A stretch of DNA of 64,000 bases from Streptomyces armeniacus. GTDB lineage: Bacteria > Actinomycetota > Actinomycetes > Streptomycetales > Streptomycetaceae. The notes under the pieces are model-generated. The model was given only the letters and a program-made list of their open reading frames with translations, made no database searches and had not been told where the DNA came from. The translations under genes and the position numbers were made by a program. Positions within the stretch are counted from its first letter, which is position 1. Every line of letters begins with the position of its first letter. The stretch is from contig NZ_CP031320.1 in assembly GCF_003355155.1 (NCBI RefSeq), positions 792,369 through 856,368 of the forward strand, written 5' to 3'. Below are positions 7,996 to 16,104 of this stretch, piece after piece.

Positions 7996-8893
7996 TGACC
8001 AGCAGCCCGCCGCAGAGTTCGGACACGGTGGGGGTGCGCTGGTCCCACAGCAGGTAGAAGAAGGCTCCGAACACCGCCTCCATGCCGATGATCGGCCCCA
8101 TCACCGTGGACGGCAGGCGCTTCGACGCGATGTTCCAGAACCAGGTGGCACACCAGGACCCCAGCACCGCGAGCGCCACGCACCACATCGCGAACGGCCA
8201 CAGCGCGTCGAAGCCGGCGAACGGGGAGGCACCGTCGGCGGATTCGGCCACCGGCAGCAGCACCAGGGAGCCGGCGAAGGCGGCCAGGCCGATGCAGGCG
8301 GTCCAGGTCGCGTTGTCGACGGCGGGTCCCGCGCGTCGGATGAGGATCTTGTTGACGATGACGAAGTACGACCACGCCAGGCAGGCGGCGAAGCCCAGTG
8401 CCGCGCCGATGAGCGCTTCCCGCCGGCCGCCGTCCGTGCCGAACGAGCCGGCGCTGCCGTTCACCAGGAACAGTCCGGTCGAGATGACGGCCAGCGGCAG
8501 CAGGCAGTGCCGCCACGGCAGCACCTTCTCGATGAGGTTGGAGGCCAGCATGACCATGACGGGGATCAGCCCGGTCATGGCCGAGGCGAGGACGCCGCCG
8601 CCGACGGACGCGGACATCGACAGCAGCAGATAGAAGCCGATGTACCCCACAATGCCCAGGTGCGCCGCGCCGGCGGCACGGCGCGGGCCGAGCGCGCGGA
8701 GCCGGTCGAGCCGGGTTGCCAGGACGGCGGCCGACATCAGCCCGAAGACGGCGTACCGGCCCAGCACGAGGTAGTAGACGTTCACCGGGTCGACGGCGGC
8801 GGGCCCCAGAAAGGTGAACCCCCAGAGGGCGGTCGCCACGAGCGCCGCCGACAGCCCCGCGAGTACGCGTGTACGTGGTACGTGCTCCCTCAC
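7901..8893 (-). CDS. EamA/DMT-family transporter, probable exporter
   Basis: The 330-residue integral membrane protein is made of two EamA repeats, about ten hydrophobic helices in all (for example LVATALWGFTFLGPAAV near the N-terminus and LCGGLLVITGVVLCVYA at the end). Family members export amino acids, amines or related metabolites. The GTG start at 8893 overlaps the decarboxylase stop (GTGA), so it is the last gene of the TTA-rich operon. It may export the decarboxylated product. The C-terminal PPAPGPAPAPARGVRR tail is encoded where the gene overlaps the histidine-kinase gene. No TTA codon occurs here, unlike in the four enzyme genes upstream. Confidence 0.88.
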   Translation of the reverse strand: MREHVPRTRVLAGLSAALVATALWGFTFLGPAAVDPVNVYYLVLGRYAVFGLMSAAVLATRLDRLRALGPRRAAGAAHLGIVGYIGFYLLLSMSASVGGGVLASAMTGLIPVMVMLASNLIEKVLPWRHCLLPLAVISTGLFLVNGSAGSFGTDGGRREALIGAALGFAACLAWSYFVIVNKILIRRAGPAVDNATWTACIGLAAFAGSLVLLPVAESADGASPFAGFDALWPFAMWCVALAVLGSWCATWFWNIASKRLPSTVMGPIIGMEAVFGAFFYLLWDQRTPTVSELCGGLLVITGVVLCVYALARVRPPAPGPAPAPARGVRR

Positions 8894-10359
8894 CGCGCCG
8901 CCACACGCAGGTCGTCGCCGGCCGAGAGGACCTGCTCGACGAGGAAGTCGAAGTCGGCCTCGGTCGACCTGTGGTTGTTGTTGGCCACGCGGATCACGAA
9001 CTTCCGGTCGAGCACCGTATGGGACGGCATCGCGAGGCCCTCCACCTGAAGCCTGGACAGGATCCCCTGGTTGACGCGGTTGAGTTCGTCCAGGGTGGCG
9101 CCGGGCCAGACGTAGCGGAAGCACACGATGTTGAGGTCGCTGCGGGAAACGGTCTCCAGGCGGTCGGAGGCGTCGGCCAGGCTCGTCAGATACGCGGTCT
9201 GGTCGATGTTCCCCTTGATCGTGTCGGCGAAGGCCCCGACCCCGTGCGTCTTGAGCGCGAACCACGCCTTGAGCGCCCGGAACCGCCTGGACTGCTCGAT
9301 CCCGCGGTCCGCGAAGGCCAGCGGGTACGAGGCCGGGCCCTGCGACGTACGGCTGATGTAGTCCGCGCCGGAGCTGAACGCGTCCTCGAGGGCGCCGGGC
9401 TGTCTGACGAGGACACAGCTGATGTCGAACGGCAGGTACAGCCACTTGTGCAGGTCGAAGACGAGGGAGTCGGCCTCGTTCATGCCTGCCAGCAGCGGCC
9501 GGTGCGTCCCGAGCAGCTGGGCGAACGCCCCGAACGCGCCGTCGACGTGGAACCAGAGGTCCTCGTCCCGCGCCACGGAGAGCAGCTCGTCGAGGGGGTC
9601 GACGGCCCCGGTGTTGACGGTGCCCGCGTTCCCCACCACGCAGAGCGGGCGGAGCCCGGCTTCGCGGTCCCGCCGGATGGCGGCGCGCAGGGCGGTGACG
9701 TCCGTCCGGTAATCCCCGTCGACGGGGATCTGCCGGAAGTGCCGGCCTCCGATGCCGAGCAATTCGACTGCCTTCTCGACGGAGTGGTGGGTCTCGGTCG
9801 AACCGTAGACCGTGAACTGTGTTCCGGCCAGGAGGGCGCCCTGTTCGCGTATGTCCGTTTCGCCGGTGTGCGCCTGGCGGGCGGCGGCGAGGCAGATGAT
9901 CTGTCCCATCGACGCGCCGCTGGTCAGCACTCCCGAGCCGGTGTCCGGCCAGCGCATGATCTGCTTCAGCCACGCGAGCACCTGCTGCTCGACCATCATC
10001 GCGGCGTTCTCGCCCGAGCCGAGCGTGCAGTTGACGACGGACGCGAGGAAGTCGGCGTACGCCGCCACGGGTATCCCCGAGCCGTTGGCCCACCCCCAGA
10101 ACCGGGGGTGGATGTTGCCGCGGGGGTACGGCAGGACCGTGGCGCGGAACTCCTCGTACACGTCCTCCATCGGTGCGCCGGACTCCGGTAAGCCGCCGGC
10201 GAGGGAGTCCCGTACGTCCTGGGGGACCGGTTGCCATACGGGCCTGTCCCGGAGCCCCGCCATGTAGTCGGCCATGTCGTCGACGATGCGCTTTCCCAGG
10301 GCCCGGAACTCTTCCCAGTCCGCGGGGTCGAGCGGAGCGGTCTGATCGTGGGGGAGCAC
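8890..10359 (-). CDS. PLP-dependent group II amino-acid decarboxylase
   Basis: The 489-residue protein belongs to the fold-type I group II decarboxylases (aromatic-L-amino-acid, glutamate, diaminobutyrate and histidine types). The PLP-binding lysine is Lys305 in FDLHKWLYLPFD. Asp273 in HVDGAFGAFA should pair with the pyridine nitrogen, and His191/His192 in STETHHSVEKA stacks on the ring. It would release CO2 from an amino acid to give an amine. The substrate cannot be told: PRFWGWANGSG resembles many bacterial aromatic-type enzymes. The start is GTG 10359 with GGAAGG upstream; longer versions would read low-complexity sequence. One TTA codon lies in GGLPES (10189-10191). Coupling to the exporter suggests that the amine leaves the cell. 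Confidence 0.92.
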   Translation of the reverse strand: MLPHDQTAPLDPADWEEFRALGKRIVDDMADYMAGLRDRPVWQPVPQDVRDSLAGGLPESGAPMEDVYEEFRATVLPYPRGNIHPRFWGWANGSGIPVAAYADFLASVVNCTLGSGENAAMMVEQQVLAWLKQIMRWPDTGSGVLTSGASMGQIICLAAARQAHTGETDIREQGALLAGTQFTVYGSTETHHSVEKAVELLGIGGRHFRQIPVDGDYRTDVTALRAAIRRDREAGLRPLCVVGNAGTVNTGAVDPLDELLSVARDEDLWFHVDGAFGAFAQLLGTHRPLLAGMNEADSLVFDLHKWLYLPFDISCVLVRQPGALEDAFSSGADYISRTSQGPASYPLAFADRGIEQSRRFRALKAWFALKTHGVGAFADTIKGNIDQTAYLTSLADASDRLETVSRSDLNIVCFRYVWPGATLDELNRVNQGILSRLQVEGLAMPSHTVLDRKFVIRVANNNHRSTEADFDFLVEQVLSAGDDLRVAAR

Positions 10360-10393
10360 GGTGGCTTCCTTCCGTGAGTGGTGAGGTCCGCCG

Positions 10394-12160
10394 TCACTCG
10401 CCGGTACGGGCGGTGCAGGCGAAGGCGGAGAAGCGCTCGGGGGCGTAGAGGGCGTGCATCGGGTGGTGCTCTCCGCCGAGAGAGGCGAGTACGGCGCGGG
10501 CGATCGCCGGCGCCTGGGCGAAACCGCCGGTGTTGTGGCCGCCGTTGATGACGAAGGCCTGCCCGTGCGCCGTCGTCTCCTCGTGGTGGAGTCCGAGCGA
10601 CGTCGCGGTCCACGGCCTGACACACCACTTGAAGTGGTAGTTGTCGGCGGCGTGCGAGGACTCCGGAAGGCCGTCCCGGTCGGGGAAGAGCCGTTCGATG
10701 GTGTCGGCGATGCCGCGCTGGACCGCGCTGAGCTGCCGGCTGTCGGCACAGGCGGTTGCCCCGGTGTAGCCGTAGCCGGAGCCGACGACGAGCGTCTGCC
10801 TGCCGTCCGCGTCCACCGCGACGGTCACGTTGGCGTCCTCGGTGACATGACCCCTGCGGCCGACCTTGAGCGAATGCGCGAGCCGCGCGCCCTCGTTGCT
10901 GAGCCGCGTCCAGCCGCCGAGCACCCCGTGGATCTTTCCCTGGCAGGGGGAGCCCTCGACCAGAGCGCGGCCGTAGACGCCGGGTGAGGCGATGACGTGC
11001 GCGGTCCCGGGTATCGGGACGGTGCAGTCGAAGCCGGTCACTTCCCCGGAGCCGCCGCGCCGGACTCCGAGCACGTCGCTGTTCCAGCGGAACACCACAC
11101 CGCGGGCTTCGAGGAAGGAGATGAGCCGGCGTGAGAACCGGTGTATCCCCACCGTGAAGCCGGGCACGAGGAATCCGCCGACGAGCGTTCCGTTGTCCAA
11201 CGGGCGGGCCAGGGCGGGGAATTCGACCGACAGTTCCGCCGCCGTCGGCTCACGGGAGACAGCGCCGAGAGCACGGTGCCGGGCCAGCGCGGACTCGTAG
11301 TGTGCGGGGTCGTCGTAGACACGCAGAATGCCCTCGGTGAGAACGACGTCCTCGAAGAGCCCGGGGTGCTCGCTCCGCAGATCCGCCCACTCGTGGAACG
11401 CCTCGGCGGTGAACGCGAAGATGTCCTGGGTGTACGTGCGGGCCAGCCACGACGGAACGCTTTCGAAGGTGTCGATCCACGCCTGCTCCTCGTGGGACAG
11501 CGGCCGGTCTCCGGTGGCGAGCCAGCCCGCCTTCTCAATCGGCAGGCGGAAGTAGCTCGGTGGGGCCCCGTGGAAGTCCTTGTTGTTGTAGTTGTCCATC
11601 TCGGTGAAGGTGAACATGCGGGCGTCGTCGCCGGCGTGAGTGCAGCCGTAGCGGCGCCAGTCCTCGCCGCCCGGGTCGGGGGACCGGTCGAGTACGGTCA
11701 CGTGGTAACCGGCCCGGCACAGATAGAGCGCCGTCACCAGATTGACGATGCCCGCCCCGATGAGTACGGCTTCCCGGCTCTCCGGACGGGGCGGTAACGG
11801 CCGTACGGGCGCGTGGCGGAGAGTGAACCGCCGCTCGATGCGGCCCAGCGACGCCGCGATCGATTCGAGAGAGGTGTCGTTCTGCGTGAACTCGTGGATT
11901 TCCGGCGGTAAGGATAAGTCGGGGATTCCGGTCACGTAGGCGACGTACTTGTCCCCGTCTCCGTACGTGGACCAGCGCCGCAGAAGTGACGCGTGCGGAC
12001 GTCTCGGCGCGATCAGCGCGTCCGCGCGGTGGGTGAGAAGGGCCTCCAGCACTCCGCCGTCGGACGCGGTGTTCAGGGCGGGCGCGTATACGACATTGCC
12101 CGACAGGAGGAAGTCGGAGGTCTCCAGATCGGGACTGGGAATGGTGACGAGAATTCTCAA
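10394..12160 (-). CDS. FAD-dependent amine/amino-acid oxidoreductase with N-terminal extension
   Basis: The product is 588 residues, much longer than ordinary DAO/DadA-family enzymes (about 370-430). Residues 131-580 form that FAD domain: GAGIVN at 135-140 is the dinucleotide-binding turn, and GGHNTGGFAQAPAIA near the end is the C-terminal FAD contact. Residues 1-125 are an additional module I do not recognise with confidence. Its start (MRILVTIPSPDL) and later LTHRADALIAP recall the N-terminal region of D-2-hydroxyacid dehydrogenases. Translation appears to start at TTG 12160, overlapping the GNAT stop (TTGA), with GGAAGG upstream. Three TTA codons occur: two in DLSLPP and one in PLPPRP. It probably oxidises an amine or amino-acid intermediate of this operon. 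Confidence 0.82.
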   Translation of the reverse strand: MRILVTIPSPDLETSDFLLSGNVVYAPALNTASDGGVLEALLTHRADALIAPRRPHASLLRRWSTYGDGDKYVAYVTGIPDLSLPPEIHEFTQNDTSLESIAASLGRIERRFTLRHAPVRPLPPRPESREAVLIGAGIVNLVTALYLCRAGYHVTVLDRSPDPGGEDWRRYGCTHAGDDARMFTFTEMDNYNNKDFHGAPPSYFRLPIEKAGWLATGDRPLSHEEQAWIDTFESVPSWLARTYTQDIFAFTAEAFHEWADLRSEHPGLFEDVVLTEGILRVYDDPAHYESALARHRALGAVSREPTAAELSVEFPALARPLDNGTLVGGFLVPGFTVGIHRFSRRLISFLEARGVVFRWNSDVLGVRRGGSGEVTGFDCTVPIPGTAHVIASPGVYGRALVEGSPCQGKIHGVLGGWTRLSNEGARLAHSLKVGRRGHVTEDANVTVAVDADGRQTLVVGSGYGYTGATACADSRQLSAVQRGIADTIERLFPDRDGLPESSHAADNYHFKWCVRPWTATSLGLHHEETTAHGQAFVINGGHNTGGFAQAPAIARAVLASLGGEHHPMHALYAPERFSAFACTARTGE

Positions 12161-12879
12161 CGGGGGCCGCCTTCCGTGCCTGGCGTGGCGATTGACTCGC
12201 AGCGGATGCCGTACGGCAGCGGGCAGCGCCGCATGCGCAGGCTCGCGCCGTCCCGCTCGTGGTGCTCGATGCCGGTGCCGGTCCAGCCGGCGTCAAAGGC
12301 GCGTTCAAGCTCGCTGACAGCGTCGAGGCCGATGTGCCGCTCATCCCCGCCGTCGGGCATTGCCGGCCAGTCCGCGGGAGTGGGGCGGTAGAAGAGGAAC
12401 CGGAGCCTGCCGCCGAACTTCCGGACCAGCCGGAACGGCCGGAAACCCGTCTCGAGCAGCGATCTGACGCCGTGTGGATTGTTCGGCGAGCTGGTCGCGA
12501 ACAAGTGCCTGATCTCCGTCTCGGACAGATCCGCCAGCGCTCTCGCGTTCATCAGCCGCGCGAGCCCGTGGCCGCGCCATTCCGGCAGGACGGCCACGGT
12601 GTCCCAATGCCCCACGTACGGGTATTCCGCGGATGGCAGCGGAGTGTCCTTCGCCAGATTGAAGTCACGGCCGCGCGGGAAATACACGATCCGGTAGGCG
12701 ACGGTCTCGGCGCCGTGTGTCACGGCGTAGCACTTTCCGCCGCCGCCGAGGCAGTACGAGACGAATTCGGGGGTGCTGAGCTGGAAGATGCCCGGATCGT
12801 CGAGGGACGACCGTACGCGCTCCTGCAGGTCCAGGATGAGGCCGAGATCCGCCGGGGCCAGGGGCCGTAAGCGGAACAT
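12157..12879 (-). CDS. GNAT-family N-acyltransferase
   Basis: The 240-residue protein has the acetyl-CoA-binding core of the GNAT fold: DTVAVLPEWRGHGLARLMNA corresponds to beta4, the pyrophosphate loop (Arg/Gln-x-x-Gly-x-Gly/Ala) and helix 3, and SPNNPHGVRSLLETGF to the later helix. It would acylate an amine from the neighbouring pathway. The ATG at 12879 overlaps the preceding stop by one base (TGATG), and its stop overlaps the TTG start of the oxidoreductase. The fourth codon is TTA. The tail after about 180 has no obvious domain. The acceptor substrate is unknown. Confidence 0.82.
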   Translation of the reverse strand: MFRLRPLAPADLGLILDLQERVRSSLDDPGIFQLSTPEFVSYCLGGGGKCYAVTHGAETVAYRIVYFPRGRDFNLAKDTPLPSAEYPYVGHWDTVAVLPEWRGHGLARLMNARALADLSETEIRHLFATSSPNNPHGVRSLLETGFRPFRLVRKFGGRLRFLFYRPTPADWPAMPDGGDERHIGLDAVSELERAFDAGWTGTGIEHHERDGASLRMRRCPLPYGIRCESIATPGTEGGPR

Positions 12880-13595
12880 CAGGATGTTCCCGCGGCGGCT
12901 GCCACGAAGGCCGATATCAACGGGTCCGGTTCGCCTCCGTCCGCGTCCGCGGGAAGCTCCGGGTGCCAGAGGACGCCCACGACCCAGGCGCTTCCGGGGA
13001 GTTCGAGGGCCTCGATGAGGGAGTCGTCGGAGCGGGCGGTCACTCGCCACGGGGAGGCGCCGGGCTCCTGCTCGGCGAGCCCTTGATGGTGGTACGAGGT
13101 GACCTCGACGGCCTGCTTGCCGTACGCGAGGGCGACTCTGCCGTCCTCGGCGAGGTTCACGTAGTGCCGCGATGTCTCGGTGACCGATACGCGGTGGGTG
13201 ACAACACCGCCGTTGACGTCCGGGATATGGGGTAACAGCGGGCCGTCCGTGGCGGCGTACAGGATCTGGCAGCCGCGGCAGATGCCGAGAACGGGTGTCC
13301 CCGACTCCAGCGCCGCCTTCGTCAGCCGGAGTTCGAACCTGTCGCGGACCGGTTGGTACGCGTATCCGGTCTGCCGCGTCGTGCCCGTGCAGTGGGCCGG
13401 GTCGATGTCCTCGCCGCCGGTCAGCATTATCCCGTCGACAAGCGATAAGTAAGGTTCGCAGAGAGCGTCGTCGGTGCACGGGATGACGACGGGTAAGCCG
13501 CCCGCCCGTACGACGTGGTCGATGTAGCCCTGGTGAATGCAGTGGCTCTGTACGGAGGTGCGGAATCGCGACGTGATTCCGATGCGCGGTTTCAT
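12879..13595 (-). CDS. Peptidase C26 / class I glutamine-amidotransferase-like hydrolase
   Basis: This 238-residue protein resembles PuuD, the gamma-glutamyl-GABA hydrolase of polyamine breakdown. The catalytic nucleophile is Cys106 in GICRGCQ; His211 and Glu213 in WHPE complete the triad. The oxyanion region LTGGEDIDP (58-66) is typical of the C26 group. It may remove a gamma-glutamyl group from an intermediate, or act as a glutamine-hydrolysing subunit. No gamma-glutamyl ligase is in the window, so the donor reaction is missing or encoded elsewhere. ATG 13595 is a clean start. Three TTA codons are present (in GGLPVV, PYLSLV and PLLPHI), an exceptional density for this genome. Confidence 0.88.
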   Translation of the reverse strand: MKPRIGITSRFRTSVQSHCIHQGYIDHVVRAGGLPVVIPCTDDALCEPYLSLVDGIMLTGGEDIDPAHCTGTTRQTGYAYQPVRDRFELRLTKAALESGTPVLGICRGCQILYAATDGPLLPHIPDVNGGVVTHRVSVTETSRHYVNLAEDGRVALAYGKQAVEVTSYHHQGLAEQEPGASPWRVTARSDDSLIEALELPGSAWVVGVLWHPELPADADGGEPDPLISAFVAAAAGTS

Positions 13596-13637
13596 GTCAG
13601 TCTCCTGAAAACGGCGATCAGGTCGGCGGCCGGTGGT

Positions 13638-13712
13638 GTCAGCGGTCGGGTCCGGCCGTCAGCGGTCTGCGTTCAGCGGTTGTGGTCAGCGTGAGCGTTG
13701 AGCGGTCAGCGG
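13638..13712. repeat. Irregular short repeats between permease and hydrolase genes
   Basis: The nonamer GTCAGCGGT occurs at 13638-13646 and 13658-13666. TTCAGCGGT (13672-13680) and further GTCAGCG-like units follow up to the permease stop codon at 13706. The unit spacing is uneven (20 and 14 bases), so it looks like a decayed tandem repeat rather than an operator array. Confidence 0.5.
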
Positions 13713-15124
13713 GATTCCACTGCCGCGATGAGGCGCTCTTCCGCGTCGGCGCCGGGTGCGATCCGGGGCAGCCGCGCCAGGAAGAACGCTCCGGCCAGCC
13801 ACCAGGCGCCGACAATGACCCACTCCGACGGCCACTTCAGCTCGGCGGGCATGCCGGGGAGGTAGAGCACGGCCAGGCCCAGGGTGAGTACGAGCGCGGC
13901 GGCACCCGTCGGCGAGCCACCGGGTGTGCGGAACGGCCGTTCCATCGCGGGGTCCCGGCGGCGCAGCAGGAGGAAGGACACGACGACCACGAGGTAGCCG
14001 ATCACGATGTTGATGCCGCCGGCGTCGACCAGCCACACGAGCATCGGCTGCCCGAAGAAGGGGGCGACGACGGACAGGGCGCCGATGAAGAGGACCGCGT
14101 TGGCGGGCGTACGGAAGCGGGGGTGGAGCCTGCCGAACCACCTCGGCAGCATGCCGGAGACCGCCATCGCGTAGATGAGCCGGCTGCCGCCGATGAGGAA
14201 GGCGTTCCAGCTCGTCAGGATGCCCGCCACACCGCCGATGATCAGCAGGTTGCCCATCGTCTGGCTGCTCCACAGCGCCGTCATGGCATCGGCCGAGGCG
14301 AGTTCGGAGTCCGCCAGGGCGGCGGGGGTCATTCCGGACGCCACGGTCAGCATGATGAGGACGTACCACGCGGTCGCGCACAGCACGGAGACGACCAGCA
14401 GCTTGCCGATCTGCCGGTAGGGGAGGTTGATCTCGGCGGCCGACTGCGGGATGACGTCGAAGCCGACGAAGAGGAACGGCACGGCGGTCAGCACGAGGAA
14501 GATCCCCTCCGCGCCCCCGGTGAACCACGGCCCCATGTCCTCCGACGATCCGCCGCGGAACGAGCCGAAAAGCAGCGCCGCACCCGTGCACAGGAGGACG
14601 AGCACGGCGATCGTCTGGAACACGCTGGCCGGCCGTACGCCCACGTAGTTCAGCGCGGTGACGGCCACCGCCGCCACGACGCCGACGGCCACCCAGCTGG
14701 CGTGCACGTCGTAGTCGGCGACGGTCCACAGGTGCCCGGTGAGCATGTCGGGGAAGAGGTACAGCATCGTCTGCGGCAGCGCCACGGCCTCGAAGGCCAC
14801 CACGGACACATAGCCCAGTACCAGGGCCCAGGACGCGACGAAGGCACCGCGTGCGCCGAGGGCCCGCAGCGCGTAGTTGTGCTCGCCGCCCGCGTGCGGC
14901 ATCGCCGAGACCAGCTCGGCGTACACGAGACCGATCAGCGTGACGATGCCGCCGCCGACGAGGAACGCCAAGGCCGCACCGCCCGGCCCGGCGTCGCCGA
15001 GGAACTCCGAGGTGAGCACGACCCAGCCGAAGCCGATCATCGCGCCGAAGGCCAGCGCCAGGACGTCGGCCCTGCCCAGTACCCGCAGAAAGCCGCTGCT
15101 CTGTGTCATGGGGCGAGGTGTCAT
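13706..15124 (-). CDS. APC-superfamily amino-acid/amine permease
   Basis: The 472-residue membrane protein has about twelve hydrophobic helices and the typical APC start: FGAMIGFGWVV in helix 1 carries the small-residue unwound segment that binds the amino-acid backbone. FLFVGFDVIPQSAAEI is the conserved helix 6 region. It most likely imports the amino acid or amine used by the downstream operon. The ATG at 15124 follows GAAAGGG; a second ATG 15 bases downstream lacks a ribosome site. It is the first gene of the minus-strand operon and faces the GntR regulator across an inverted-repeat operator. It has no TTA codons. Confidence 0.9.
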   Translation of the reverse strand: MTPRPMTQSSGFLRVLGRADVLALAFGAMIGFGWVVLTSEFLGDAGPGGAALAFLVGGGIVTLIGLVYAELVSAMPHAGGEHNYALRALGARGAFVASWALVLGYVSVVAFEAVALPQTMLYLFPDMLTGHLWTVADYDVHASWVAVGVVAAVAVTALNYVGVRPASVFQTIAVLVLLCTGAALLFGSFRGGSSEDMGPWFTGGAEGIFLVLTAVPFLFVGFDVIPQSAAEINLPYRQIGKLLVVSVLCATAWYVLIMLTVASGMTPAALADSELASADAMTALWSSQTMGNLLIIGGVAGILTSWNAFLIGGSRLIYAMAVSGMLPRWFGRLHPRFRTPANAVLFIGALSVVAPFFGQPMLVWLVDAGGINIVIGYLVVVVSFLLLRRRDPAMERPFRTPGGSPTGAAALVLTLGLAVLYLPGMPAELKWPSEWVIVGAWWLAGAFFLARLPRIAPGADAEERLIAAVESR

Positions 15125-15225
15125 GGGGCGAGCCCTTTCCGCCTGCGCGGCCTCGACTTGTCGATACGTGACGGTCAGGTGGAACGGCGCCTGTGCGGGG
15201 GCGCCGTGACGGGGGCGCCAGCGAT

Positions 15226-15248
15226 GCGCAACTGTAGGACAGTTGCGC
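15226..15248. promoter_or_regulatory. Perfect inverted repeat, probable GntR operator
   Basis: Exact 10-base arms GCGCAACTGT and ACAGTTGCGC flank the spacer AGG. The element lies in the 149-bp gap between the divergent permease and regulator genes, 26 bases before the regulator start. FCD-type GntR proteins bind such short symmetric sites and usually repress both directions until an effector binds. Confidence 0.75.
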
Positions 15249-15273
15249 TGTCGAACGCTAGGGCATCGTTACG

Positions 15274-15963
15274 ATGGCCGCCATGACAGCTCTCGACGGA
15301 CTTGTCACCCGCAGGACAACCACCGCTCAGCAGCTGGCAGACGGCCTTTCCGAGCGCATACTCGCCGGGGCGTTCCGCCCCGGCGAGCGCCTGCGGGAGA
15401 GCGCCATCGCGGCCGAGCTCGGCATCGCGCGCAACACCGTCCGCGAGGCGGGGCGCCTGCTCGAACTCGGAGGACTCGTACGGTTCGAGGTCAACCACGG
15501 CGCGATGGTCATTTCACTGACCCGCGAATCCGTCGACGAGCTCTACACGGCGCGCGACCGCCTGGAGCGGGCGGCGCTGGCCACCCCTCTGCACGGCGAC
15601 GGGCTGGCCCGCGTGGAGGCGGCCTTCGACGGCTTCGTCAACGAGACGGCCTCACGGGACCGGGCACGCATCGTGGCCGCCGATCTGTCCTTCCACGCGG
15701 CGGTCGTCGCGACCCTCGGGAGCGGCCGGATCGACGCGTTCTACTCCGTGCTGACCAGGGAACTGCGCTTCTACCTGATGGCGATCTCCGCCCACGACCG
15801 GGAGTTCGAGCACCCGGACAAGCTGATCGCGGAACACGAGCCGCTGATGGACGCCGTACGCGCGGGCGACTGCGTACGCGCCCAGCGTGAGGCCGGCCAC
15901 CACATCGCCTCCAACGCGGAACGGGTGCGGAAGGTGCTGGCGGCCTGCGACGGCGGGGCCTGA
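15274..15963 (+). CDS. GntR-family regulator, FCD subfamily
   Basis: The 229-residue protein has an N-terminal winged helix (about 15-80, with GERLRESAIAAELGIARNTV as the recognition unit) and a helical FCD effector domain (about 90-220). The latter shows the metal/ligand histidines in LSFHAAVV and ...EHEPLMDAV, with a further His in EAGHHI. FCD proteins commonly sense carboxylates or amino-acid catabolites. It faces the permease operon and a perfect operator, so it probably controls both. The start is ATG 15274; a second ATG at 15283 is possible, and neither has a strong ribosome site. Confidence 0.92.
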   Translation: MAAMTALDGLVTRRTTTAQQLADGLSERILAGAFRPGERLRESAIAAELGIARNTVREAGRLLELGGLVRFEVNHGAMVISLTRESVDELYTARDRLERAALATPLHGDGLARVEAAFDGFVNETASRDRARIVAADLSFHAAVVATLGSGRIDAFYSVLTRELRFYLMAISAHDREFEHPDKLIAEHEPLMDAVRAGDCVRAQREAGHHIASNAERVRKVLAACDGGA

Positions 15964-16104
15964 CCGGCACCGGTGAGCCACGGGGCCCCGGGGGCGTGCA
16001 CGGCGCACGAGGGGGTGGTGCGTACGCCCCCGTGAATGGCCGAAGTCCCCTGCCTGACGCGGAAGTTCAGGATGCGCCGCAGCTCGCTGTGGCACTGTGG
16101 CGCG

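Noticed and set aside
8869..10191. Plus-strand open frame opposite the decarboxylase
   Set aside because: Mirror of the decarboxylase codon bias; no ribosome site or motif.
13684..13712. SARP-type heptamer operator array near the permease stop
   Set aside because: Unit spacing is irregular (20, 14 and about 12 bases) instead of 11, and the position is at a gene end.
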